Notes: a model not told the origin generated them from the letters alone. 64,000 nucleotides of DNA from Sideroxydans sp. (GCA_028707175.1 JAQTUV010000003.1:124001-188000); one strand, 5' to 3'; positions 8,933 to 18,157 are shown, numbered from the stretch's first letter. Program-made: numbers and translations.

Positions 8933-9723
8933 TGGCGCAGATCAAGCGCATCAGTTCGCGCGACAATCCATTTTTCAAGTCTCTCCTTAAATTAGCCAGT
9001 GCTTCGCGCGAGCGAAGTGAGGCGGGGCAGACGTTACTTGATGGAACACATCTTTTGCGTGCATGGCTCGATATTGGCCTGCAACCTTTACATCTCATCT
9101 TGAATGAATCTGCCACGCAAAACGCCGAGGTGGCTGATTTGTTATCGCGTTGTGAAAGTGTTCCCATGACGCAATTCGATGATGTCTTGTTCGAGCAACT
9201 TTCAGAGTTGAAGACGCCCACTGGCTTGTTAGCACTCGTCGCAATCCCTCAACCCAGTGTTGATGTGGCGTCGAGTCGATTCGCATTGATGCTGGAAGAT
9301 ATCCAAGATCCGGGCAATCTAGGTTCTATCTTGCGGAGTGCGGCAGCAGCCGGCTGTGATGCCGTATTCCTCTCCAAAGGATGTACAGATGCTTGGTCGC
9401 CCAAGGTGTTGCGTGCCGCGATGGGCGGACATTTCGTTTTGGCAATCCATGAAAAGCAGGATCTGTTGTCGCTTAGTCGTACATTCGGCGGCAAGATATC
9501 AGCGGCTTCTTTGCAGTCAAAACAATCACTCTATGATTGCCAATTGACCGGCAAACAGGCTTTTGCGATTGGTAATGAAGGGGCAGGGCTCTCGCTCGCG
9601 ATGCAAGCGGCAGTGCAAGAACGCTTCATCATCCCGATGCCGGGTGCGGTGGAATCATTGAATGCGGCAGCGGCAACAGCAGTGTGTTTGTTTGAGGCCG
9701 TTAGACAGCGTAAGCAAAGCTAG
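8932..9723 (+). CDS. TrmH/SpoU-family RNA methyltransferase
   Basis: This 263-aa protein has an N-terminal substrate-binding domain (ISSRDNPFFKSLLKLASASR) and a SPOUT catalytic domain with the three SpoU motifs: EDIQDPGNLGSILRSA, FAIGNEGAGLS and LNAAAATAVCLFEAVR. It uses S-adenosylmethionine for 2'-O-ribose methylation of rRNA or tRNA. RlmB is the nearest well-known relative, but the exact target cannot be read from sequence. It overlaps scpB (TGATG) and is convergent with rep. Confidence 0.88.
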   Translation: MAQIKRISSRDNPFFKSLLKLASASRERSEAGQTLLDGTHLLRAWLDIGLQPLHLILNESATQNAEVADLLSRCESVPMTQFDDVLFEQLSELKTPTGLLALVAIPQPSVDVASSRFALMLEDIQDPGNLGSILRSAAAAGCDAVFLSKGCTDAWSPKVLRAAMGGHFVLAIHEKQDLLSLSRTFGGKISAASLQSKQSLYDCQLTGKQAFAIGNEGAGLSLAMQAAVQERFIIPMPGAVESLNAAAATAVCLFEAVRQRKQS

Positions 9724-9725
9724 TA

Positions 9726-11714
9726 TTACTTCAGCATTGCTTTGAGCCTTGCTAACTTATCCATTCCTTCTGCCTTGCTCACTGCGGGTGTCTCGCCCAC
9801 ACGAGCGGCGCCAGAAAACTCGATATCAGCTTGCGGCAATTCACCGATGAATCGACTCGGGTCACACCCTGCATGTTCTTTCCCCCGTTTGCGGCGGAGG
9901 CAATAGCTGATTTGGAGTGATCGCCGCGCACGCGTGATGCCGACGTACATCAGGCGTCGTTCTTCTTCTACCTGTTCGGGTGATTCGCTACGCTCGTGAG
10001 GGAGAATGCCTTCTTCCACGCCCACGAGATACACATGGCTGTATTCCAAGCCCTTTGCAGCATGAAGGGTGGATAGCGAGACGGCATCTGTTTCTTGATC
10101 ACGTGATTCGAGTAGATTGAGTAGCGCGATGAGCTGCGTCATCGCGATCATTGTTTTCTCGTCGGCCTCTGATTTTTTGTTCATCCAGCCAATAAAATCA
10201 CTGACATTCTTCCATTTATTCTCTGCTTGTTTGGGTTCATGGCTATCAAACAACCAAGCCTCGTAATCAATAGCAGACAGCAAATCACCTAACACTTGGT
10301 TGCAAGGCTCTTTTTCGGCGCGGGCTTGCATACGGTTGATGAAGTTGCAGAAGGTCAGCAGATCTTCATGCTGCCTTGGCTGGAGTTGATCGATCATCGC
10401 GGGTTCGAAGGCGGCTTCAAATAGGCTGATATTGCGCACCGCCGCATGCCCCGCCAACTTCTCCAACGTACTATTGCCGATACCGCGTTTGGGAGTGGTG
10501 ATGGCACGGATGAACGCAGGGTCATCATCTGGATTGGCGATCAGGCGAAGGTAAGCGGTCAGGTCTTTGATCTCGGCATGGTCGAAGAACGAGGTGCCGC
10601 CACTCACCGTGTAAGGTACTTTGTGGGTGCGTAGCTGTTGTTCGAATACACGCGACAGATGGTTGCTGCGGTAGAGAATGGCATAGTCGGCGAAGCGAGT
10701 GCGGTTTTCAAACTTGTGAGCCAACAGGCGGAGCACCACAGACTCCGCTTCGTTCTCTTCATCCTTCGCCGCAAATACGCGCACCGCATCGCCGGGGCCG
10801 TGTTCACTCCACAGGTTCTTCTCGAACAGCTTGGTGTTGTTCTTGATGACGTGGTTGGCACTTTGCAGGATGCGCTGCGAGGAGCGGTAGTTCTGCTCCA
10901 GTTTGATGACGCGCAGGTTGGGATAGTCGGCTTGCAAATTGTGCAGGTTCGCCGTACTCGCGCCGCGCCACGCATAGATAGCTTGGTCGTCATCGCCCAC
11001 CACCGTGAGCGCTGCACGGTCACCCGCCAGCAACTTCATCATCTGGTACTGGCAGTCGTTGGTGTCTTGGTATTCGTCGATCAGCAGATAGCGGAAACGC
11101 TGTTGCCAACGTTGTAGCGCTTCGGGGTGGCTCTTGAATAATTCCACAGGAAGACGGATGAGGTCGTCGAAATCCACTGCTTGGTAAGCGCGCAAGGTCT
11201 CTTGATAGCGTCCGTAGAGCAGGGCATGGCGCTGTTGTTCTTCGTTCTCTGCCAAGCTGGTCGCAGCTTCCGGCGTAAGAAAAGCTGCCTTCCAATTAGA
11301 CATCACACTTTGTGCGGTTCGTATCTCCTGCTTGTCTGGGCTACCCAACAACTCACTGACGATCTTGCCCGTGTCGGCGCTATCGAAGATGGAGAACTGT
11401 TTTTTATAACCGAGAAGCGGCGCTTCCTCACGCAGCAAGTTCATCCCCAGCGCATGGAAGGTGCTGATGGTCATGCCTTTGGCAGCGTTACCGGGGAGCA
11501 ACTTGCTCACCCGTTCACGCATCTCGTTCGCTGCTTTGTTGGTGAAGGTGATGGCGGCGACGTTGCGTGCCGCATAGCTGCACTCGTTCACCAGATAAGC
11601 CAATTTATGTGTGATGACGCCGGTCTTGCCACTGCCTGCTCCTGCTAGAACTAAGAGCGGGGAACCCAAATAGGTCACGGCTTCGCGTTGAGTGGAGTTG
11701 AGTTTACTAAGCAT
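9726..11714 (-). CDS. rep: ATP-dependent DNA helicase Rep (UvrD/PcrA superfamily 1A)
   Basis: This 662-aa 3'-5' helicase shows the Q motif (LNSTQREAV), Walker A (AGAGSGKT, residues 25-31), motif Ia ITFTNKAANEMRERV, Walker B DEYQDTN, VGDDDQAIYAWRGA and LSTLHAAKGLEY. The length is that of Rep rather than the longer UvrD. It helps replication forks pass bound proteins. Its start lies within the 3' end of hupE (8-base overlap), so it may be expressed from the hupE promoter as well as its own. Confidence 0.93.
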   Translation of the reverse strand: MLSKLNSTQREAVTYLGSPLLVLAGAGSGKTGVITHKLAYLVNECSYAARNVAAITFTNKAANEMRERVSKLLPGNAAKGMTISTFHALGMNLLREEAPLLGYKKQFSIFDSADTGKIVSELLGSPDKQEIRTAQSVMSNWKAAFLTPEAATSLAENEEQQRHALLYGRYQETLRAYQAVDFDDLIRLPVELFKSHPEALQRWQQRFRYLLIDEYQDTNDCQYQMMKLLAGDRAALTVVGDDDQAIYAWRGASTANLHNLQADYPNLRVIKLEQNYRSSQRILQSANHVIKNNTKLFEKNLWSEHGPGDAVRVFAAKDEENEAESVVLRLLAHKFENRTRFADYAILYRSNHLSRVFEQQLRTHKVPYTVSGGTSFFDHAEIKDLTAYLRLIANPDDDPAFIRAITTPKRGIGNSTLEKLAGHAAVRNISLFEAAFEPAMIDQLQPRQHEDLLTFCNFINRMQARAEKEPCNQVLGDLLSAIDYEAWLFDSHEPKQAENKWKNVSDFIGWMNKKSEADEKTMIAMTQLIALLNLLESRDQETDAVSLSTLHAAKGLEYSHVYLVGVEEGILPHERSESPEQVEEERRLMYVGITRARRSLQISYCLRRKRGKEHAGCDPSRFIGELPQADIEFSGAARVGETPAVSKAEGMDKLARLKAMLK

Positions 11715-12363
11715 GTTTAAAACCTGAACTGCTTCGCGCAGAACGAACGATAAGCAATTGAATTCGACACTTGATGTTGGTCAGCGTGGCGCAGCCACAG
11801 GCTACGACCAGTGCACCGGAATAACGTAACCATTGCGTATGGCCGCCATTCCTCGATGCAATGGCAATACCAACGCCGACAAGATGTAACAGGACCGTCG
11901 AGGTGATAAAACCTGCCGTATAGATCAATGCATCGCTATTCGCAGGCATTTCCGATCCATGCGCGAATCCGTGAAAGAGGGCGAATATCCCAACGATGAC
12001 CGCACTCAGTAGGATCGGCAACCTGACCGCAGCGGCGATCAGCAAACCCAGCAGCAAGATAGAGAGTGTGATGCCACCTTCGATAAAGGGAATAGGTGCG
12101 ATGAACATCGACAAGATAGCGCTCATCGCCATGACAGAAACGAAACTGAGCGGAACCATCCAAGTCGCGCGACCACCCAATTGTGCCGCCCACAAACCAA
12201 CGGCGATCATAGCCACCCAATGATCGAAACCGCTGAAGGGATGAGCAAGTCCTGCCAACGATCCGTGAGTCTCGCCGACACCCGTGTGAGCAAAGGCCAG
12301 TGATGAAGTGAAAAGGTAGGTTACTGCCCAGAAAATCGAGATTCGTTGCGAATATTGTTTCAT
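11707..12363 (-). CDS. hupE: HupE/UreJ-family nickel permease
   Basis: This is a 218-aa membrane protein with a signal-like N-terminus (ending SSLAFAHTG) and about six hydrophobic helices. It has the signature HPFSGFDHWVAMIAVGLWAAQLGG and a second FALFHGFAHGSEMP histidine motif, which are the metal-binding motifs of HupE/UreJ. It probably imports nickel for the hydrogenase encoded divergently 56 bases away. The last about 20 residues (KCRIQLLIVRSARSSSGFKHA) do not look like a HupE C-terminus and run into rep, so a late frameshift or a read-on tail is possible. Confidence 0.88.
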   Translation of the reverse strand: MKQYSQRISIFWAVTYLFTSSLAFAHTGVGETHGSLAGLAHPFSGFDHWVAMIAVGLWAAQLGGRATWMVPLSFVSVMAMSAILSMFIAPIPFIEGGITLSILLLGLLIAAAVRLPILLSAVIVGIFALFHGFAHGSEMPANSDALIYTAGFITSTVLLHLVGVGIAIASRNGGHTQWLRYSGALVVACGCATLTNIKCRIQLLIVRSARSSSGFKHA

Positions 12364-12418
12364 AATGCTGACACACGCCTTAGTTAGTATTTGTACAACT
12401 TCAAGCTGATTGCCGCAT

Positions 12419-14245
12419 ATGGTACACGAAGCAGTTTCACCTTCCCCAAGATTACTAGCACCTAAAGACTTGTCTTTTTTACAGCAGGTGCTGCGGTCTC
12501 ATGCGAACGATCCCACCAAGCTTTTACAGATATTGCGGGAAGTTCAAGAACACCTTGGTTTCATCCCCAATGCGGCCGTTTCTTTCATTGCAGAGGCGCT
12601 AGCTATCCCGCGCAACCGCATCGAAAGCGTCGCCTCGTTCTATTCATTCCTGCACCTGAGATCGCAAGGCACCTACCGCGTCCTGTTCTCTGACAACATC
12701 ACTGACCGTATGTTGGGGAGCCAGACCTTGATGGAGCGCATGTGCCAACAGCTCTGGGTACAACCGGGCAAGGTATCGGAGGATGGGCTGCTCAGTATCG
12801 GCACCACCTCTTGCACCGGGATGTGTGACCAAGGACCGGCCATGTTGGTCAACGAACGCGCGATCACCAAGCTCACCCACCAACGCATCCAAGAGATCGG
12901 CCAACTGATTCGTAATCGCACTCCCTTGAGCGATTGGCCTGCCGATTTCTTTCAAGTCGAAGACAACATCCAGCGTGCAGGACTGATATTGGGCAACACA
13001 CTGGCTTACGGCGAGACGTTGCAGGCCAGCTTGACGCTAGGCGGCTCTGCCCTCGTCGAAGAAGTGAAGCGTTCTGGTCTACGTGGGCGCGGCGGCGCGG
13101 GTTATCCCACGGGGCTGAAGTGGGAGGCTTGTCGCAATGCGCAAGGCGAACAACACTACGTCGTATGTAATGCAGATGAAGGTGAACCAGGTACGTTCAA
13201 AGACCGCGTATTGTTGACCCGTCAGGCTGATCTGGTCTTCGAAGGCATGACGCTGTGTGCCTTAGCGGTCGGTGCCAAGAAAGGCTTCCTCTATCTGCGT
13301 GGAGAATATCGTTATCTGCTCGATCACTTGAAAGGCGTGTTGCAGCGTCGTCGCGAAAGCAAGCTGTTGGGAATGGACATACTGGGTCAGAGTGGCTTCG
13401 ACTTTGACATCGAGATACACCTTGGGGCGGGCGCGTACATCTGCGGTGAAGAATCCGCACTCATCGAATCGCTCGAAGGCGAACGCGGAGTGCCGCGTAA
13501 TCGTCCGCCATTTCCTGTGACGCATGGCTACCTGCAACAACCGACCGCGCTGGATAACGTCGAGACCTTCTGCCAAGCCGCGCTGGCGATCCACATGGGA
13601 GCAGACCAGTACAGTGCTATCGGCACCAGTAAATCCACAGGAAGCAAACTCATCTCGGTATCAGGAGACTGTCCGCGTCCCGGCATTTACGAATATCCAT
13701 TCGGTGTCTCGGTGCAAGAGATACTCAACGACTGTGGCGCAGTGAATACCAGAGCGGTACAGATCAGTGGCCCATCAGGCATCTGTATCGGCGAACATGA
13801 GTTTGGCCGTAAGTTAGGGTTCGAAGACCTACCGACCGCAGGCGCATTCATGGTGTTCGACGATAGTCGCGACATGTTCGAGGTGGCGCGTAACTTCGTG
13901 CATTTCTTCGCGCATGAGAGCTGCGGCTTCTGCACACCTTGCCGTGTCGGCACCTCCATGCTGAAACAGACCATGGACAAGATCGCCGGAGGGCAGGGCA
14001 CACACTATGACTTGGCCGAGGTCGAGAATCTCGATCACGTGTTACAGACCACGTCCCACTGCGGACTGGGAAGAACAGCCTGCAATCCCGTATTACATAC
14101 CCTCAAGCATTTCCGTCCCGCTTATGAGAGCAGACTCAAATCACTCTCGTTCAAGCCTGCCTTCGACCTTGATGGCGCATTGGCTAGAGCTAGGCAGATG
14201 ACAGGACGTGATGATGCGGGCGCACATCTGAAGGAAAACGAATGA
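12419..14245 (+). CDS. hoxF: NAD-reducing hydrogenase diaphorase subunit HoxF (HoxE-like domain fused)
   Basis: This NADH-binding subunit of the cytoplasmic bidirectional [NiFe] hydrogenase (group 3d) is about 608 aa. Residues about 10-160 form a NuoE/HoxE-like thioredoxin domain. Residues about 190-590 form the NuoF-like part, with GRGGAGYPTGLKWEACR (NADH/FMN site), YICGEESALIESLEG, and the [4Fe-4S] ligands ESCGFCTPCR plus CGLGRTACNP. In the N-terminal domain only SCTGMC remains; the first Cys pair usual in NuoE is replaced (LFSDNITDRMLGS). I start at the ATG at 12419; a TTG at 12410 is the alternative. It overlaps hoxU by four bases. Confidence 0.95.
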   Translation: MVHEAVSPSPRLLAPKDLSFLQQVLRSHANDPTKLLQILREVQEHLGFIPNAAVSFIAEALAIPRNRIESVASFYSFLHLRSQGTYRVLFSDNITDRMLGSQTLMERMCQQLWVQPGKVSEDGLLSIGTTSCTGMCDQGPAMLVNERAITKLTHQRIQEIGQLIRNRTPLSDWPADFFQVEDNIQRAGLILGNTLAYGETLQASLTLGGSALVEEVKRSGLRGRGGAGYPTGLKWEACRNAQGEQHYVVCNADEGEPGTFKDRVLLTRQADLVFEGMTLCALAVGAKKGFLYLRGEYRYLLDHLKGVLQRRRESKLLGMDILGQSGFDFDIEIHLGAGAYICGEESALIESLEGERGVPRNRPPFPVTHGYLQQPTALDNVETFCQAALAIHMGADQYSAIGTSKSTGSKLISVSGDCPRPGIYEYPFGVSVQEILNDCGAVNTRAVQISGPSGICIGEHEFGRKLGFEDLPTAGAFMVFDDSRDMFEVARNFVHFFAHESCGFCTPCRVGTSMLKQTMDKIAGGQGTHYDLAEVENLDHVLQTTSHCGLGRTACNPVLHTLKHFRPAYESRLKSLSFKPAFDLDGALARARQMTGRDDAGAHLKENE

Positions 14246-14973
14246 GCGACACCTTCCAACTCGACGGCCAACCGGTCTCTTTTGAATCAGGACAGACCGT
14301 GATGCAGGCCGCACTGGCAGCGGGGCATTACATCCCGCATCTGTGCTACCACCCAGAATTTAAACCGCATGGCAGCTGCAAGCTATGTACCGTCAAGGTC
14401 AATGGTCGTACGGCGGCTTCATGCACCATGCCTGCCGAAGCAGGACTGGAAGTGGAAAGCGACATCGAAGAACTGAATGCATTGCGCCGTACCTTGGTGC
14501 AGATGCTGTTCGCCGAAGGCAATCATTTCTGCCCATCGTGTGAGAAGAGTGGCAACTGCGTTTTACAGGCTTTGGGCTACGACCTTGAAGTACATAGCGC
14601 GGGCTTCCGTCATCAATTCCCGGACCGTCCGCTCGACGCTTCACATCCCGACATCCTGCTCGATTTCAACCGTTGCATCCTGTGCGAGTTGTGTGTGAAT
14701 GCCTCGGCCGAGGTGGACGGCAAGCACGTCTTTGCTTTGGCAGAGCGGGGCAATAGCAAACACCTCATCGTCAATGCCGAGTCTGGCTTGCTCAAGGACA
14801 CTAACATCGCACTCACCGACAAGGCGATGAGCGTATGCCCGGTCGGGGTCATCATCAAGAAAGGTGTCGGCTTCAGCATACCCATTGGTGAGCGTCGTTA
14901 CGACCAACGTCCGATCAGCGAACAAGCACTGGATGATGCGCCGCGTCCTCCATCAGGAGCGAAGCATGAATAG
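14242..14973 (+). CDS. hoxU: NAD-reducing hydrogenase iron-sulfur subunit HoxU
   Basis: This 243-aa NuoG-N-terminal-like electron-transfer subunit links the hydrogenase HoxYH to the diaphorase HoxF. A plant-type [2Fe-2S] domain has C35, C46, C49 and C61. An H95/C97/C100/C106 set follows for a [4Fe-4S] cluster, and CILCELC plus MSVCPVG complete another. The ATG overlaps the hoxF stop (ATGA). It is followed by a 165-base gap that is filled mostly by an inverted pair of palindromic repeats. Confidence 0.95.
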   Translation: MSDTFQLDGQPVSFESGQTVMQAALAAGHYIPHLCYHPEFKPHGSCKLCTVKVNGRTAASCTMPAEAGLEVESDIEELNALRRTLVQMLFAEGNHFCPSCEKSGNCVLQALGYDLEVHSAGFRHQFPDRPLDASHPDILLDFNRCILCELCVNASAEVDGKHVFALAERGNSKHLIVNAESGLLKDTNIALTDKAMSVCPVGVIIKKGVGFSIPIGERRYDQRPISEQALDDAPRPPSGAKHE

Positions 14974-14995
14974 TAATTGCGAAGCCACCGCAACA

Positions 14996-15094
14996 TTCCC
15001 TCCCCCATGCAGGGGGAGGGCTAGGGTGGGGGTAGAAGCTATGAGTCGCAACGAGTCTACCCCCATCCTCACCTTCCCCCTGCAAGGGGGAAGG
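14996..15094. repeat. Palindromic repeat pair, type B (hoxU-hoxY gap)
   Basis: Two GC-rich hairpins lie head to head. At 14996-15020 a CCCTCCCCC/GGGGGAGGG hairpin is followed by CTAGGGTGGGGGTAGA. After 19 bases the inverse runs from TCTACCCCCATCCTCACC to a CTTCCCCC/GGGGGAAG hairpin at 15074-15094. The unit resembles REP/BIME elements: a palindrome plus an asymmetric GGGTGGGGGTAGA tail. It could form strong stem-loops in mRNA between hoxU and hoxY and might set relative subunit levels. Confidence 0.85.
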
Positions 15095-15138
15095 AACTGG
15101 TTTGGCTGTACTCAACAATCATTTGGGAAATTCTCAAT

Positions 15139-15690
15139 ATGAATGCTCCCGTAAAACCAAAACTGCGCATCGCCACCACCTCGCTCGCAGGGTGTTTTGG
15201 CTGCCACATGTCCATCTTGGATATCGATGAGCGCTTGTTCCCTTTGCTGGAACTAGTCGAGTTCGACCGTTCACCACTGACTGACATCAAACATTGCGGG
15301 CCATGCGACATCGGTCTAGTCGAAGGCGGCATCTGCAACGCGGAGAACGTGCACGTGCTGCGCGAGTTCCGCAAGAACTGTAAAGTCCTCATTGCTATAG
15401 GCGCCTGTGCCATCAATGGTGGTCTTCCCGCACAACGTAATCACCTGGATCTGAGTAGCTGCCTGACCGAGGTATATCTCACCGAGCCAGGGCTTGTGCA
15501 TGGGCACATCCCGAACGACCCTGAGTTGCCGCTCCCCTTGGACAAGGTGCACCCATTACATGAAGTAGTGAAGATCGACTACTTCATCCCCGGTTGCCCA
15601 CCTTCGGCGGATGCCATCTGGAAATTCTTGACAGACCTCATCGCGGGTAAGACACCTGAGTTGGGACATGGGTTGATTAAATATGATTGA
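15139..15690 (+). CDS. hoxY: NAD-reducing hydrogenase small subunit HoxY
   Basis: This 183-aa small [NiFe]-hydrogenase subunit carries the proximal [4Fe-4S] cluster. Ligands visible: C19 and C22 in AGCFGCHMS, the Cys in IGACAINGG and the Cys in PGCPPSAD. The short form without extra medial/distal cluster domains and without a Tat signal fits the soluble group 3d enzyme. Its stop is followed after 10 bases by a lipoprotein gene rather than directly by hoxH, which is unusual. Confidence 0.96.
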   Translation: MNAPVKPKLRIATTSLAGCFGCHMSILDIDERLFPLLELVEFDRSPLTDIKHCGPCDIGLVEGGICNAENVHVLREFRKNCKVLIAIGACAINGGLPAQRNHLDLSSCLTEVYLTEPGLVHGHIPNDPELPLPLDKVHPLHEVVKIDYFIPGCPPSADAIWKFLTDLIAGKTPELGHGLIKYD

Positions 15691-15700
15691 AGGTGTGCAA

Positions 15701-16195
15701 ATGAAACAGTGCGAATGGAGGTGGCTATTGGTATTGCGTCATTTTTTTCCTTTGATGCTGATGTTCGCGCTTTCTGCATGCCACGAAGAAATGTCTCCAT
15801 TGACTAGTGGCGAACTGTCTTATGATGTCCAAAGCGGTGGCTTTATCAATAAGGAGCTTTCATCTAATCAGCTGCAGGAACTTGCAGTGTGGCTGAAAAA
15901 GCACAGTGATGACTGGAGAGGTTGTTATGCAACTTATTCTCAACTTTCTATATTTAGCCTCTCCCTGAAACATGCAAATGGGAATTCTAGTTTTGTGACA
16001 TTGCTCAAATTTGAAAACACAAGTCGCACATTAATGGCGAGACATCTGGATGGAAGCAATATGAATGATCAGCGATGTGCTTTGCTGAGTGTTACAGAAG
16101 AAGACATAAATGCATTGCGAGTCTTATTGCCGCTTGAGAACCTTTCCGAACCTGAATTTGACAAGCCATCAGCACTTAAATATTTTTTGCAATGA
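15701..16195 (+). CDS. Predicted lipoprotein of unknown function inside the hox operon
   Basis: This 164-aa protein is not recognised. The N-terminus has a charged/hydrophobic signal and a lipobox LSAC with Cys27, so it should be lipidated and exported, whereas all surrounding hydrogenase subunits are cytoplasmic. Three more cysteines (one in RGCYATYS, one in DQRCALLS, plus Cys4) are present. I start at the ATG at 15701 because AAGGTG lies just upstream; an ATG at 15683 overlaps hoxY. Base composition is visibly richer in A/T than hoxY and hoxH. The stop overlaps the hoxH start (ATGA), so it is translationally coupled to hoxH. Confidence 0.75.
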   Translation: MKQCEWRWLLVLRHFFPLMLMFALSACHEEMSPLTSGELSYDVQSGGFINKELSSNQLQELAVWLKKHSDDWRGCYATYSQLSIFSLSLKHANGNSSFVTLLKFENTSRTLMARHLDGSNMNDQRCALLSVTEEDINALRVLLPLENLSEPEFDKPSALKYFLQ

Positions 16196-17682
16196 CCAAT
16201 ACAACTAACAACTTAGAAACTGCTCTTCACCCCGAGAACCTGCGCCGCGTCGCCATCGATCCGGTATCGCGCGTGGAAGGTCACGGCAAGGTGACGCTGC
16301 TGCTGGACGAGAACGACCGCGTGCATCAGGTGCGTTTGCACATCGTGGAGTTCCGAGGCTTCGAGAAATTCATCCAAGGTCGTCCATATTGGGAAGCACC
16401 GGTGATGGTGCAGCGCTTGTGCGGTATCTGTCCGGTCAGCCACCATTTGGCAGCCTCCAAGGCGATGGACATGATCGTAGGCGCGACGCTGACGCCAACG
16501 GCGGAGAAAGTGCGCCGCCTGATGCATTACGGGCAGATGTTGCAATCGCACGCGCTACATTTCTTCCACCTGTGTTCGCCTGACTTGCTGTTCGGATTCG
16601 ATTCGGACGTGGCGAAACGCAATATCGTCGGCATCGCTGCTGCCCATCCAGAGATCGCTAAACAAGGTGTGCTGTTGCGCAAGTTCGGGCAAGAGGTCAT
16701 CCGCATCACGGCAGGTAAACGTATCCATGGCACGGGTTCGATACCGGGTGGGGTGAACAAAAACGTCTCAATCGAAGAGCGTGACTATCTGCTCAAAGAC
16801 GCCGATCAGATGGTGGCGTGGAGTTTGGAGGCGGTCGGCATCATCAAACGCTTGTTCGCATTGAACCCCGAGTTGTACAACAGCTTCGGTACTTTTCAAG
16901 CACACACGCTGAATCTGGTGCGTGCTGATGGCGCGATGGATCTGTATCACGGTGGATTACGGGCACGTGACATGAACGGTCAGACCTTGTTCGACCATTA
17001 CGACTACAGCCACTACTGGGACGAGATATTCGAGGACGTGAAGCCGTGGTCGTATATGAAGTTCCCCTTTCTGCGCAGACTAGGTGCGGAGCAGGGCTGG
17101 TATCGCGTAGGGCCGTTGAGTCGTGTGACCCAATGTGACTTCATCCCTTCACCACTGGCAGATGCCGAGCGCAAGACTTTCATCGCGCATGACGGCGGCA
17201 AAGCGGCCAAGGCTACATTGGGATTCCACTGGGCACGCATGATCGAGATGTTGCACTGTGCCGAGATGATTCGCGATCTGCTGCATGACCCAGACCTGCA
17301 AGGTACTGACCTCGTGAGCAAGGGCGAACGGCAAGAGCGCGGTGTGGGCGTGATCGAAGCGCCGCGCGGCACACTCATCCACCATTACAAAGTGGACGAG
17401 AACGATCAGATCGTACGCTGCAACCTCATCGTCTCCACCACCCACAACAATCAAGCGATGAACGAAGCCATCCGGCAGGTGGCACGCCAATTCATCGACG
17501 GCAAGAAACTCACCGAAGGCTTGCTCAATCACATCGAGGTCGCTATCCGCGCTTTCGATCCCTGCCTTTCTTGCGCTACCCATGCACTAGGCAAGATGCC
17601 GCTAGAAGTGGAATTGCTGGGGATGGATGGGGCGAGGGTGGATGTGCTGACACGGTCGGGTGATGGGGTGACCAGTTGTTAG
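16192..17682 (+). CDS. hoxH: NAD-reducing hydrogenase large (catalytic NiFe) subunit HoxH
   Basis: This 496-aa large subunit holds the NiFe(CN)2CO site. The N-terminal ligand motif RLCGICPVSHH has C77 and C80, and the C-terminal DPCLSCATH has C458, C461 and H464. A 32-residue C-terminal extension after H464 is the peptide expected to be removed by an endopeptidase once nickel is inserted; hoxW lies downstream. The ATG overlaps the stop of the lipoprotein gene. Confidence 0.97.
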   Translation: MTNTTNNLETALHPENLRRVAIDPVSRVEGHGKVTLLLDENDRVHQVRLHIVEFRGFEKFIQGRPYWEAPVMVQRLCGICPVSHHLAASKAMDMIVGATLTPTAEKVRRLMHYGQMLQSHALHFFHLCSPDLLFGFDSDVAKRNIVGIAAAHPEIAKQGVLLRKFGQEVIRITAGKRIHGTGSIPGGVNKNVSIEERDYLLKDADQMVAWSLEAVGIIKRLFALNPELYNSFGTFQAHTLNLVRADGAMDLYHGGLRARDMNGQTLFDHYDYSHYWDEIFEDVKPWSYMKFPFLRRLGAEQGWYRVGPLSRVTQCDFIPSPLADAERKTFIAHDGGKAAKATLGFHWARMIEMLHCAEMIRDLLHDPDLQGTDLVSKGERQERGVGVIEAPRGTLIHHYKVDENDQIVRCNLIVSTTHNNQAMNEAIRQVARQFIDGKKLTEGLLNHIEVAIRAFDPCLSCATHALGKMPLEVELLGMDGARVDVLTRSGDGVTSC

Positions 17683-17700
17683 AGGATGCTGGCTGATGGA

Positions 17701-17789
17701 GTCTACCCCCACCCTAGCCCTCCCCCTGCATGGGGGAGGGAACATGGCTCCTTCCCCCATGCAGGGGGAAGGTTGGGATGGGGGTAGAC
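17701..17789. repeat. Palindromic repeat pair, type B, with terminal inverted repeats (left of DUF559 gene 1)
   Basis: This 89-base element begins GTCTACCCCC (17701-17710) and ends GGGGGTAGAC (17780-17789), a perfect 10-base terminal inverted repeat. Inside are two hairpins (CCCTCCCCC/GGGGGAGGG and CCTTCCCCC/GGGGGAAGG) separated by AACATGGCTC. The DUF559 start codon is 5 bases after it. A nearly identical copy in the same orientation begins at 18141 on the far side of that gene. Confidence 0.9.
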
Positions 17790-17794
17790 GCTAA

Positions 17795-18157
17795 ATGGCC
17801 ACACGAATCGACACAGTGACAACTACCAGAGCCAGATCACTGCGAAGCAACATGACAGATGCTGAAAACTTGTTATGGCAACGACTCCGTTACAAGCAAC
17901 TCAATGGTCATCGCTTTCGCCGCCAGCATCCCATCGAAGGGTACATTGCAGATTTTGTATGTGTAGAGCAGAAGGTCGTGATCGAACTAGATGGCGGACA
18001 GCATCAACAGCAGGCCGTGTATGACAACCAACGAACTGTTGTAATGCAAGCACATGGCTGGCGAGTATTGCGCTTTTGGAACAATGATGTACTGAGTAAT
18101 ATCGATGGGGTCTTGTCTGAGATCGCAGATGAATTGGTGTTTCTACCCCCACCCTAG
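17795..18157 (+). CDS. DUF559 endonuclease-like protein, copy 1
   Basis: This 120-aa DUF559 protein is related to the Vsr/PD-(D/E)XK nuclease fold. The motif FRRQHPIEGYIADF with D53, followed by IELDGGQH with E64, D66 and H70, matches the expected acidic active site. RVLRFWNNDVL near the C-terminus is the other family hallmark. The last residues (VFLPPP and stop) are encoded by the left end of the downstream repeat, so gene and repeat are physically fused. It interrupts hoxH-hoxW and has no known role in hydrogenase assembly. Confidence 0.85.
   Translation: MATRIDTVTTTRARSLRSNMTDAENLLWQRLRYKQLNGHRFRRQHPIEGYIADFVCVEQKVVIELDGGQHQQQAVYDNQRTVVMQAHGWRVLRFWNNDVLSNIDGVLSEIADELVFLPPP

Noticed and set aside
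12364-12418. A sigma54 promoter between hupE and hoxF
   Set aside because: No GG-N10-GC pair with the TGGCAC/TTGC pattern could be found in this short gap.
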